Shown here: one piece after another, positions 51,430 through 60,004 of the stretch
How the letters are laid out: each line of letters begins with the position of its first letter
Position numbering within the stretch: position 1 is the first letter of the stretch
Assembly (NCBI GenBank): GCA_002083555.1
Contig: MSXN01000012.1
Location: forward strand, 15,179-79,178
DNA length: 64,000 nt
Direction of reading: 5' to 3'
Source of the DNA: Nitrospira sp. ST-bin5
GTDB taxonomy: Bacteria > Nitrospirota > Nitrospiria > Nitrospirales > Nitrospiraceae
The notes under the pieces: generated by a model
The model's input: the letters and a program-made list of their open reading frames with translations, nothing else
The model's database searches: none
What the model was told of the DNA's origin: nothing
Made by a program: the position numbers and the translations under genes

Positions 51430-54400
51430 ATGAAACCGATATTACCTGTCCAGCATGGCTTCACAGGCCAATCCCATCGGTCGCTCTTTTCACGTATAGG
51501 TCACATACTTCCTAAGGGAATCGTGCTGTCCGATGCAGCATGGTCTGGGCGACACCAGGTACTCCTCAACCTGCTGGTGCTGCATGTCGTGGGGCTGGCG
51601 TGCTTTGGCCTGGTCGTACATCGCAGTCCGTCCGTTGTGCTCTCCGAGAGCGCCATCGTGGCCGTATTCACTGCTTTGGCCGCCATCAAGCCACTCAGTC
51701 GGCGTCTGCGTGCATCGCTGGCCACGATGGGCCTCATCAGCGCGTCCGCAGGACTGGTACATCTGTCGGGTGGATATATCGAGGCGCATTTTCACTTCTT
51801 CATTATCCTTGTGTTTATCATTCTCTATCAGGACTGGTTGCCATTCTTGCTGGCGCTGGGTCTGACTGCGCTCCACCATGGGATCGTAGGCACACTTGCT
51901 CCGATCATGGTCTATAACCATCCGGAGGCAATTGCGCATCCCTGGCTTTGGGCCGGTATTCACGCGGGGGCAGTCCTGGCGGAGAGCGTAGGGATCTTGA
52001 TCTATTGGCGGCTCCATGAGGCAGATGCATTGGAACTGCGGCGGTCGGAAGCACTTGTGACGTCAATTGTGGCGCACCTGCCGGATATGCTGTTCGTCAA
52101 AGATGCGAAGGATCTCAGCTTTGTGCGGCTGAACAAGGCGGGAGAGGAGCTGCTCGGTGTGTCGCAATCCGAAATCCTGGGCAAGACCGACTATGACCTC
52201 TTTACCAAAGAAGAGGCCGACTTTTTTACGGCCAAGGATCGCGAAGTCATGGTGGGCCGATGCCTGCTGGATATTCCGGAAGAGCCGATTCGGACAAAAG
52301 ACAAGGGCGTGCGGACCTTGCGCACGAAGAAGATCCCGATCTTGGACGACGGTGGTCGGCCGCAATATCTGGTGGGTATTTCCGAAGATATTACGGAGCA
52401 CAAGCAAGCCGAAGCGATCTTGCGCGAAAGTGAGGAGCGCTGGCAATTTGCCTTGGAGGGCAGCGGCGACGGGGTGTGGGATTGGAACGTATGCACTGAT
52501 CGGATCTTTCTTTCGGGCCAATGGAAACGCATCCTGGGCTACGGACAAGACGAGATCGAAGATACCTGGGAGGAATGGTGGGCTCATGTGCATCCGGACG
52601 ATCGGGAACGGGTGACTGAGGCACTCAACCACCACTTCCGGCGGGAATCCCCGGTCTATGTCTCGGAGTATCGGGTTCGCTGCAAGGACGGCCAGTACAA
52701 ATGGATTCTCGGTCGGGGCAAAGTGTTGTCCTGGACACCGGAGGGCAAGCCGTTGCGTATGGTCGGCACCCAGACCGACATTACGGAGCGCAAGCAACTC
52801 GAACAGCGGCTGACTCTCCAGCAGCAGATTGCCGATGTATTAGCCAGCGTCTCCGGATTGGATGACGCGATCTCCATGATACTCAAACCGGTCTGCGAGA
52901 CATTGGGGTGGGATGAGGGGCTGCTCTGGGTGCTGGATGAATCCGCCCAACGGCTTCGCTGCCATTCGATTTGGACGACCCCCTGTGTTGCATCGAATGA
53001 GTATGGGGTGGCAAGTCGAGGGATGACATTTGCCTTAGGCGTTGGGCTACCCGGTCGAGTGTGGGCGAGCACGAAACCGGAGTGGATTTCAGATGTCGCT
53101 CACGATCTGAATTTCCCACGCGCAGCGCTGGCTGAGCAGGCTGGTTTTCATGCGGCGGCAGCCTTTCCGGTCAGATTAGCCGATCGCGTCTACGCGGTGC
53201 TTGAATTTTTCCATCATGAGATTCTGCCGGAAGATTCCTCGCTCCTGACCACCTTCCAAGCCGTAGCCGACCAGCTTAGCCAGTTTTGTGCACGTAAGCG
53301 GGCAGAGGTCGAAATTGCGGCGGCGACGGCGGAATTGAGGAGTGTGACCGTCGCCATCGACGCTGTGCAGGCGACTGCCGAGTTCGCGCTCGACGGAACG
53401 CTCCTTATGGCCAACGACAATTTCCTCAACCTCATGGGTTATCGGCTCGATGAAGTCTTGTGGCAGCATCACCGGATGTTCTGTGATCCAGCCCATGCGA
53501 GCAGTCAGGCCTACAATACCTTCTGGGAGAAATTGAACCAGGGAGAGTTTGATAAGGGGTTGTACCACCATGTTGCCAAGGGAGGGAGAGAAGTCTGGAT
53601 CCAGGCCTCCTACAGCCCAATCTTTGATATGAGCGGCAAGGTCTCGAAGGTCATGAAGTTTGCGATCGACATCACCGCCCAGAAGCAGGCAGAGGTTAAG
53701 CTGGCACAGGCTGCACAGGATTTGGAAGAAAAGAACAAGGCTCTCGAAGAGGCCAGAGATAAAGCGTTGGAGGCTGTGAAGACCAAGGCGGAGTTTCTCG
53801 CAACGATGAGCCATGAGATTCGGACACCCATGAATGGAGTCATCGGCATGGCCGGACTCCTGCTAGACACTCAGTTGACTCATGAGCAGCGCGAATACGC
53901 GGAGACCGTACGGCTGTCTGGGGATCATCTGCTGGACATCATCAACGAGATCCTCGACTTCTCAAAAATTGAGGCTGGCAAGTTGGATCTGGAGCATGTC
54001 AATTTCGACCTTCACTCGACGGTGGAGGATACCCTCGGTCTTCTTGGGGAGCAGGCTTATGCCAAGGGCCTGGAACTCACCTCTCTTGTGCAAGCCGGTC
54101 TGCCAACACTGCTGCAAGGCGACCCTGGTCGTCTGCGCCAAATTATGGTGAATGTGGTCGGCAATGCTATTAAATTTACCGAGCAGGGCGAAATCGTTGT
54201 GACGATCAGTACTTCGGGAGAGCATGAGCGCCCTACATCGACAAGCTTGACTCCACCGCGTCAGTGGTTCCGAATTGAAGTGTCAGACACCGGAATTGGT
54301 ATCGCACCAGACCAACAGGCCAAACTCTTTCAACCCTTCACACAAGCAGACGGGTCCACCACAAGGAAATACGGAGGCACTGGCCTCGGACTGGCCATCT

Positions 54401-55431
54401 GCAAAAAGCTTGTGGAACTGCTTGGTGGGCGAATCGGTGTAGACAGTACGGTTGGTGTCGGCAGTGTTTTTTGGATTATCGTGCCTTTTCAGCTTCAACC
54501 AGAAGGTGCCCAGCAGATTCCTCCCCCTCAAGCGGCGCTCAAAGGCCGGAATATTCTGATCGTGGACGATCATGCTACGAATCGGAGGGTTCTTAAGCAC
54601 TATCTCACCGGAGCAGATGTCACGTGCCAAAGTGTCGAGAATGGGGAGCTGGCCTTGCAATGTCTGCGTCAGGCGGTTGCTCGTCGTACGCCGTTTGATT
54701 TAGCCATTTTGGATTTGCACATGCCTGGCATGAATGGGCTGGAATTAGCCCGGCAGATCAAGTCAGATCACGCCATCAGCGCCACGCGCCTGGTGCTGTT
54801 GACATCGGGTGGTCAGCGCGGAGACGCCAAAGCGGCGCAGGAGGCTGGTCTCGACGCGTACCTGACGAGACCGATTCGTCGGTCACTGTTGTTCGAGTGT
54901 CTCGGCACCGCCCTGGGACACATGCCTAGTACTGGCAGGTCAGCCGATTGCGCAGCGGCTTCGATTATTACGCAGCACACGGTATTGGAATCCATGATGA
55001 AGGCTCGTCCGCTTGTTTTGGTGGTAGAGGACAACCCGGTCAACCAAAAGGTCGCAGCCAAGATGATTGAGAAGCTTGGCTATCGGGTCAATGTGGCGGC
55101 CAACGGGCGCGAAGCGGTCGAGTCGCTAGCACGGATTTCGTACGACTTGGTTTTTATGGACTGTCAGATGCCTGAAATGGATGGCTTTGAAGCGACACGA
55201 GTCATCAGAAACCAGGAGGCGAGTCTTCTGCAAGCGGTCGGCAAGTCACAGCATCTGCCGATCATCGCGATGACGGCCAACGCGATGAAAGAGGATCGTG
55301 ATCGATGTCAGGCGGTCGGCATGGATGACTTTATTAGTAAGCCGGTCACGAGTAAATCCCTCACAGCGGCTCTGAATCGCTGGCTGCCGCATGGCCAGGT
55401 CCCAGCCGAGACGGAATCGAAAGCAGCCTAG
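51430..55431 (+). CDS. Hybrid sensor histidine kinase with PAS, GAF and two receiver domains
   Basis: A 1333-residue protein. About five transmembrane helices (residues 40-190) include the stretch HLSGGYIEAHFHFFIILVF, seen in several membrane sensor families. Two PAS domains (about 205-450), a GAF domain (about 460-610) and a third PAS (about 625-745) follow. The kinase core has HisKA with MSHEIRTPMNGVIGM (His near 795) and the ATPase motifs NAIKFTEQG, DTGIGI and GGTGLGLAI. Two receiver domains follow (VDDHATN near 1045 and VVEDNPVNQK near 1195). No HPt or output domain is present, so a separate phosphotransfer protein is expected. It is a stand-alone gene. Confidence 0.92.
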   Translation: MKPILPVQHGFTGQSHRSLFSRIGHILPKGIVLSDAAWSGRHQVLLNLLVLHVVGLACFGLVVHRSPSVVLSESAIVAVFTALAAIKPLSRRLRASLATMGLISASAGLVHLSGGYIEAHFHFFIILVFIILYQDWLPFLLALGLTALHHGIVGTLAPIMVYNHPEAIAHPWLWAGIHAGAVLAESVGILIYWRLHEADALELRRSEALVTSIVAHLPDMLFVKDAKDLSFVRLNKAGEELLGVSQSEILGKTDYDLFTKEEADFFTAKDREVMVGRCLLDIPEEPIRTKDKGVRTLRTKKIPILDDGGRPQYLVGISEDITEHKQAEAILRESEERWQFALEGSGDGVWDWNVCTDRIFLSGQWKRILGYGQDEIEDTWEEWWAHVHPDDRERVTEALNHHFRRESPVYVSEYRVRCKDGQYKWILGRGKVLSWTPEGKPLRMVGTQTDITERKQLEQRLTLQQQIADVLASVSGLDDAISMILKPVCETLGWDEGLLWVLDESAQRLRCHSIWTTPCVASNEYGVASRGMTFALGVGLPGRVWASTKPEWISDVAHDLNFPRAALAEQAGFHAAAAFPVRLADRVYAVLEFFHHEILPEDSSLLTTFQAVADQLSQFCARKRAEVEIAAATAELRSVTVAIDAVQATAEFALDGTLLMANDNFLNLMGYRLDEVLWQHHRMFCDPAHASSQAYNTFWEKLNQGEFDKGLYHHVAKGGREVWIQASYSPIFDMSGKVSKVMKFAIDITAQKQAEVKLAQAAQDLEEKNKALEEARDKALEAVKTKAEFLATMSHEIRTPMNGVIGMAGLLLDTQLTHEQREYAETVRLSGDHLLDIINEILDFSKIEAGKLDLEHVNFDLHSTVEDTLGLLGEQAYAKGLELTSLVQAGLPTLLQGDPGRLRQIMVNVVGNAIKFTEQGEIVVTISTSGEHERPTSTSLTPPRQWFRIEVSDTGIGIAPDQQAKLFQPFTQADGSTTRKYGGTGLGLAICKKLVELLGGRIGVDSTVGVGSVFWIIVPFQLQPEGAQQIPPPQAALKGRNILIVDDHATNRRVLKHYLTGADVTCQSVENGELALQCLRQAVARRTPFDLAILDLHMPGMNGLELARQIKSDHAISATRLVLLTSGGQRGDAKAAQEAGLDAYLTRPIRRSLLFECLGTALGHMPSTGRSADCAAASIITQHTVLESMMKARPLVLVVEDNPVNQKVAAKMIEKLGYRVNVAANGREAVESLARISYDLVFMDCQMPEMDGFEATRVIRNQEASLLQAVGKSQHLPIIAMTANAMKEDRDRCQAVGMDDFISKPVTSKSLTAALNRWLPHGQVPAETESKAA

Positions 55432-55721
55432 TCATGAGAGAACCGCAGTGACTAAGTACCTCCCCCACCATTCTCGACCTATATGCCAGCCTGCATGTGA
55501 ACCTGTGGCGGTAGGCCCTGCGAACCCTGCCTGATACAGACTATTCATCGCGTATCGCATCTTCCAAACTAACAGCCTGAAGTCGTACAATCTGCGGTCT
55601 CCCACTTAGGGCGGTGTGCATCGATGGTGCATCGTTATAGATGGGCACCATACACAGCGGGCAGCGCTCTGGATGGCTTGCCGGATGTGTTTGCGACGCG
55701 CGCTTTCCCCATTGACGCACT

Positions 55722-56603
55722 ATGAAGCCACGTGTCATCGTCACCGGAACGGCAGGACTGATAGGACAGTACTTCGTGAAGTCCGCCGCTCGATGGGCGC
55801 CCGGGTGGGAGGTCTGTGGCCTCAGCCGCGCTGACCTTGATCTCACGGATCACGCCGCTGCCGATCAGGTGTGGCAGCGTCTCAAGCCCAACGCAGTCAT
55901 CCACTGCGCGGCACTAAGTCGAACGACAGAGTGCGAGCGAAATCCTCACGCCGCCCGTCGTATGAATGTGGACACCACGGCGTATCTGGCGCGACTCTCC
56001 CGGGACATTCCCTTTCTCTTCTTGTCGAGCGGGGAAGTCTTCGACGGCAAGGCTAGTTGGTACCAGGAGACCGATGAGCCCAATCCGATCAATATCTATG
56101 GCCAGACCAAGTTTGAAGCGGAACAGCGCGTGCTGGAGAATCCAGCCCACACGGCGATCCGGATCGTCCTCACGGCGGGTGCCTCACAGCATGGCGATCG
56201 AAGTTTTGTGGAAGATATGTGCCGGTCGGTGAAGACTGGTAAGAAGGTGATGCTTTATGTTGATGAATTCCGTTGCCCGTTGCCGGCCGGGGCCATTGCC
56301 CGCTCGGTATGGGAGTTACTCGACAAAGGCGCGCCCGGTCTCTACCATCTCGGTGGACGAGAACGGCTGTCACGTTGGGAGATCGGACAGGCGCTGCTGC
56401 AGTGGTATCCGGAGCTGCAAGGCCATCTGGTTGAAGGATCCGCTGGGGATCATGCCGGTGCCCCCAGGCCTGCGGATCTTTCATTGAACTGTGAAAAAAT
56501 CCAGGCACTCTTGTCGTTTCCTCTCCCAGGGTTTCGCAGTTGGTTGAAGAATCGGAAGCGCCAAGGCGTCGACGTATGGGACTATGAACCGAGTTGGTCG
56601 TAA
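55722..56603 (+). CDS. RmlD-like NAD(P)-dependent sugar reductase/epimerase
   Basis: A 293-residue short-chain dehydrogenase of the RmlD type. The nucleotide-binding motif is TGTAGLIG; SSGEVFDG and the catalytic YGQTK follow, and the region LYHLGGRERLSRWEIG is typical. It probably reduces or epimerises a nucleotide sugar for surface polysaccharide. It precedes DUF1295 by 12 nt. Confidence 0.82.
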   Translation: MKPRVIVTGTAGLIGQYFVKSAARWAPGWEVCGLSRADLDLTDHAAADQVWQRLKPNAVIHCAALSRTTECERNPHAARRMNVDTTAYLARLSRDIPFLFLSSGEVFDGKASWYQETDEPNPINIYGQTKFEAEQRVLENPAHTAIRIVLTAGASQHGDRSFVEDMCRSVKTGKKVMLYVDEFRCPLPAGAIARSVWELLDKGAPGLYHLGGRERLSRWEIGQALLQWYPELQGHLVEGSAGDHAGAPRPADLSLNCEKIQALLSFPLPGFRSWLKNRKRQGVDVWDYEPSWS

Positions 56604-56615
56604 AGGGAAGGAACG

Positions 56616-57449
56616 ATGGGACCAGAAGAAGGAATAGACGTATCGGATCCGTTGCAGCTTGTCGTGATCACCTATGTCGTCATGGCGGTCGTCATGGGTT
56701 TCCTGTGGGCGGTGCAGCGGAAGACAAAAAATGCCGCGATCGTCGACGTCGCGTGGTGTGCGGGGCTGATCGCCGCGGTGTTGTCGTATATGACTCAGGC
56801 TCCCGCCGGAGTCGAGCGCATCCTGCTCACCGCGATGCTGGTCTTGCTCTATGCCGGCCGTTTGGGACTGCACATTTATTCCCAACGCATGACTGGGCAA
56901 CCGGAGGACGGCCGCTATCGTCGCCTGCGACAAAAATGGGGTGATGCGGAGTCGGTGAATATGTTTGTGTATTTTCAATGGAAGGCGCTGTCCGTGGCGG
57001 TGTTTTCCCTCCCGTTTCTGGTGGTGCTCTGGAATACTCGTATTCCATCCTCAGTGGTCGAGATGGTCGGATTGCTGATCTGGAGCGTGGCCGTGGCTGG
57101 TGAAGCAAAGGCAGACCGGCAGCTTGCTCACTTCCGTGCCGATCCAAGGAATGAAGGTCGCGTCTGCAGAGAGGGGCTGTGGCACTACTCCCGCCACCCG
57201 AATTACTTTTTCGACTGGCTGCACTGGTGCTCGTATGTCGTCATGACGATGGGAGCACCCGGCTGGTTATACACCTGGATTGGTCCGATGGGGATGGGCT
57301 GGTTACTGTACAGAGTGACTGGTATTCCACGGGCGGAAGAGCAAGCCCTGGTAAGCCGTGGAGAAGAGTATAAAGCCTATCAGGCGACGACCAATGCCTT
57401 TTTCCCATGGCATCCTCGACAAAGGCCGGAGACGTCCGTTCATTCATGA
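56616..57449 (+). CDS. DUF1295 membrane protein (steroid 5-alpha-reductase-like)
   Basis: A 277-residue protein with about six to seven transmembrane helices. The family core is visible: KNAAIVDVAWCAGLI, LHIYSQRMTGQPEDGRYR and CREGLWHYSRHPNYFFDWLHW. The last stretch is the NADPH-binding signature of 5-alpha-reductase-like and isoprenylcysteine-methyltransferase-like proteins. The substrate is unknown. Confidence 0.85.
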   Translation: MGPEEGIDVSDPLQLVVITYVVMAVVMGFLWAVQRKTKNAAIVDVAWCAGLIAAVLSYMTQAPAGVERILLTAMLVLLYAGRLGLHIYSQRMTGQPEDGRYRRLRQKWGDAESVNMFVYFQWKALSVAVFSLPFLVVLWNTRIPSSVVEMVGLLIWSVAVAGEAKADRQLAHFRADPRNEGRVCREGLWHYSRHPNYFFDWLHWCSYVVMTMGAPGWLYTWIGPMGMGWLLYRVTGIPRAEEQALVSRGEEYKAYQATTNAFFPWHPRQRPETSVHS

Positions 57450-57516
57450 AGACGTCATGACTGACCGTAGCCTGCGTAAGGTGCCACCAGACCAACGTGC
57501 TGCAAGGCAACGGCGT

Positions 57517-57744
57517 CTATTTTTTGCTGTCTAGGTCAGCTAACCGAGCCCGAGCGATCTCAGCCACTTTGGTGGATGGATAGAGATTCACCAGTTCTTG
57601 GTAGAGCTGCTTGGCATGGGGGACATTCCCTTGGTTCTCTTCGAAGGCTGCCGTTTCAAACAGCTCGTTCGCCTTCTGATCAGAACAGCCGAGCAGCAGG
57701 AAGCAGAGGGCACAGAGTACCAGTCGTGCGGATATCATGGTCAT
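57517..57744 (-). CDS. Small lipoprotein with TPR-like unit
   Basis: A 75-residue protein. The ATG at 57744 overlaps the upstream stop as ATGA; an ATG two codons later (57738) is also possible. It has a signal peptide with lipobox LLLGC, then one TPR-like helix pair (ELFETAAFEENQGNVPHAKQ, LYQELVNLYPSTKVAEIAR). It is likely anchored in the outer membrane or facing the periplasm. Confidence 0.75.
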   Translation of the reverse strand: MTMISARLVLCALCFLLLGCSDQKANELFETAAFEENQGNVPHAKQLYQELVNLYPSTKVAEIARARLADLDSKK

Positions 57745-58103
57745 CCTTTCCAGGCGTCTCTCCGCCGTGACACCTTCGTGTTCGCGTGAGTCGATCCTGA
57801 TCTGAGACAGTCGATTCCGTAGCGCGGGGCGGAGATCCCTTCGCGTCGGCATTGGGGACAGCGGCTTGGTCGTGTCAACCTCGTGCGGTCACGGAACATA
57901 AATCTACAATCCAAACAGATCGACGGTTCAAGCACAAACTGCCGTGAACGGTCCCGAGACACCGTTTTTACCACATGAGCCAAGTGCTCCTCCACCTGTC
58001 GTTCAGGAATCCCGAGCATAGAAGCCAGTTGCTCTGCGGTCATCCGAGTATCCGTCAGCAGATCAATGAGGCGCTGACGCAGAGTCCGTTCGAGCGGCAA
58101 CAT
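57741..58103 (-). CDS. HTH plus zinc-ribbon predicted regulator
   Basis: A 120-residue protein. A winged-helix start (LRQRLIDLLTDTRMTAEQLASMLG) is followed by CLDCRFMFRDRTRLTRPSRCPQC, a zinc ribbon of the COG3357 type. It ends in ATGA overlap with the lipoprotein gene. It is probably a DNA-binding regulator; no target is evident. Confidence 0.75.
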   Translation of the reverse strand: MLPLERTLRQRLIDLLTDTRMTAEQLASMLGIPERQVEEHLAHVVKTVSRDRSRQFVLEPSICLDCRFMFRDRTRLTRPSRCPQCRREGISAPRYGIDCLRSGSTHANTKVSRRRDAWKG

Positions 58104-58331
58104 GTCTGTATGGTAAGGACCGGGGCGTGGAAAATCCAGATAACCTTGACGGATCTTCCATGAATCGTCTTAAGTCTTGCGCACTTAAAGGTTGCACCGA
58201 CGCCTCCATTCTGGCACAATCCCTCCCCGCATCAGGTACCACATCACGATCAATCCACTGGCCGGGCTTCTTCTTCGTCTTCGGACTATCGGTATCCGGC
58301 CGGCGTGTTATAGACCAGGAGGTTTGGGGCT

Positions 58332-59876
58332 ATGAAGTTCCTCGCAGTCCATCCAGGTCCGCTCATGTACACAAAGATCTATCTACGTCTGGAGCCGCTC
58401 GGTCTGGAGATGGTGGCCCAGGCAGTCCGCCAAGCCGGGCATGAGGTTCGTCTCATCGACCTCCAGGCTGACACCTGGAAAGATTACCTCGCGCTCATCA
58501 CCACCTGGAAACCAGACGTGGTGGCATTCGGCTGCAACTATTTGGCGAATGTGCCGGAGATCGTGGACTTGGCCAAACTCACGAAGAAAGAGTTGCCCAA
58601 CTGCTTCGTCTTCGTCGGTGGCCATAGTGCCTCATTTGTAGCGAAGGATTTTTTGGAACACGGCGACGGCGCCATCGATTGCGTCCTCAAGGGCGAAGGG
58701 GAGGTGGCCGCTCCTAAATTACTGATGGCGGTTGAACAGGACCGCAAGGCGATCACCAAGGTCCCGGGGGTGGTGACGCTTGATGGCGAAGGACCACCGC
58801 CGCAATTCATCGAGAATCTGGACGATGTCCGTCCCGCTCGCGATCTGCTCCGCAACCGGCACAAGTACTTCATTGGTGTGCTCGACCCCTGTGCATCGGT
58901 CGAGTTTGCGCGAGGTTGTCCTTGGGATTGTTCCTTCTGCAGCGCCTGGACCTTTTATGGGCGCAGCTATCGCATGGTCAGTCCGGAGAAAGCCGTTGAG
59001 GAGTTGGAGCAGGTTCAAGAGCCAGGTATCTTTCTGGTTGACGATGTCGCCTTCATCCAGGGCAAGCAGGGCATGGAGATCGGCGAAGCGGTGGCGAGGC
59101 GAGGAATTAAGAAACAGTATTACATGGAGACGCGCGGCGATGTCTTGCTGCGCAATAAGGAAGTCTTCCAATTTTGGAAGACGCTGGGACTGCAGTACAT
59201 GTTCTTGGGTGTGGAGGCCATCGATGCGGAAGGCCTCAAGATGCACCGCAAACGCATCTCGTTGGGCAAGAATTTCGAGGCGCTCGAATTCGCTCGGTCC
59301 CTCGGGATCACCGTCGCCATCAATCTTATCGCTGATCCTGATTGGGACCGGCAGCGATTTGAGGTCATCCGGCAGTGGTGCCTGGAGATTCCAGAGATCG
59401 TCAATATCAGCGTCAATACTCCATATCCCGGCACCGAGAGCTGGCTCACGGAATCCCGCAAGCTTCACACACGGGACTACCGCCTCTTTGACATTCAGCA
59501 CGCCGTGATGCCGACCAAGATGCCGCTCCCGGAGTTTTACGCGGAATTGGTCAAGACTCAACAAGTCTTAAACAAGAAGCATCTGGGCTGGGCTGCGCTC
59601 AAGGGCACGGCCAAGATCGCGGCAGGACACTTGATGAAGGGACAAACCAACTTCATCAAGATGCTGTGGAAGTTCAACAGTGTCTACAATCCCGAGCTGC
59701 AAATGGCCGATCACCGCCGCCCGGTGACGTATGAGATGTCGATGCCGCCCGAAAAGAAGGACAAGATTGACCCAAAACAATTGTTTATCTTGCCTCCGAA
59801 AGGCCGCCAGGGACGAGCGATCGACGATGCAACTGAGACCTTCGTCGATGAGACTCGTATGGGCACGGTGGTGTGA
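58332..59876 (+). CDS. hpnR: HpnR-type B12-binding radical SAM methylase
   Basis: A 514-residue protein behind AGGAGG. Residues 1-140 are a cobalamin-binding fold (MKFLAVHPGPLMYTKIYLRL). The radical SAM cluster motif is FARGCPWDCSFCSAW near residue 195. The N-terminal sequence and length match the hopanoid C-3 methylase HpnR, which adds a methyl group to ring A of hopanoids. No other hopanoid gene is in the window, so the substrate remains inferred. Confidence 0.8.
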   Translation: MKFLAVHPGPLMYTKIYLRLEPLGLEMVAQAVRQAGHEVRLIDLQADTWKDYLALITTWKPDVVAFGCNYLANVPEIVDLAKLTKKELPNCFVFVGGHSASFVAKDFLEHGDGAIDCVLKGEGEVAAPKLLMAVEQDRKAITKVPGVVTLDGEGPPPQFIENLDDVRPARDLLRNRHKYFIGVLDPCASVEFARGCPWDCSFCSAWTFYGRSYRMVSPEKAVEELEQVQEPGIFLVDDVAFIQGKQGMEIGEAVARRGIKKQYYMETRGDVLLRNKEVFQFWKTLGLQYMFLGVEAIDAEGLKMHRKRISLGKNFEALEFARSLGITVAINLIADPDWDRQRFEVIRQWCLEIPEIVNISVNTPYPGTESWLTESRKLHTRDYRLFDIQHAVMPTKMPLPEFYAELVKTQQVLNKKHLGWAALKGTAKIAAGHLMKGQTNFIKMLWKFNSVYNPELQMADHRRPVTYEMSMPPEKKDKIDPKQLFILPPKGRQGRAIDDATETFVDETRMGTVV

Positions 59877-60004
59877 TCGCTACTGGGAGTGTGGGTGACA
59901 GGGGCTGAGGTAAGGGACCGGACGCAGTTTCTGTTCTAAGCGGGGGCTCAATCAACGACGTCTTCCCAATCTCCCGAAAGCGTTCTGGCCACTCTGGATG
60001 TGAT

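Noticed and set aside
51125..51433. A 102-codon frame before the hybrid kinase gene
   Set aside because: No ribosome-binding sequence, an odd composition rich in Ser, Pro and Arg, and overlap with the kinase start; no support beyond openness.
58719..59564. Minus-strand open frame within hpnR
   Set aside because: The plus strand carries the cobalamin and radical SAM motifs; the antisense frame has none.
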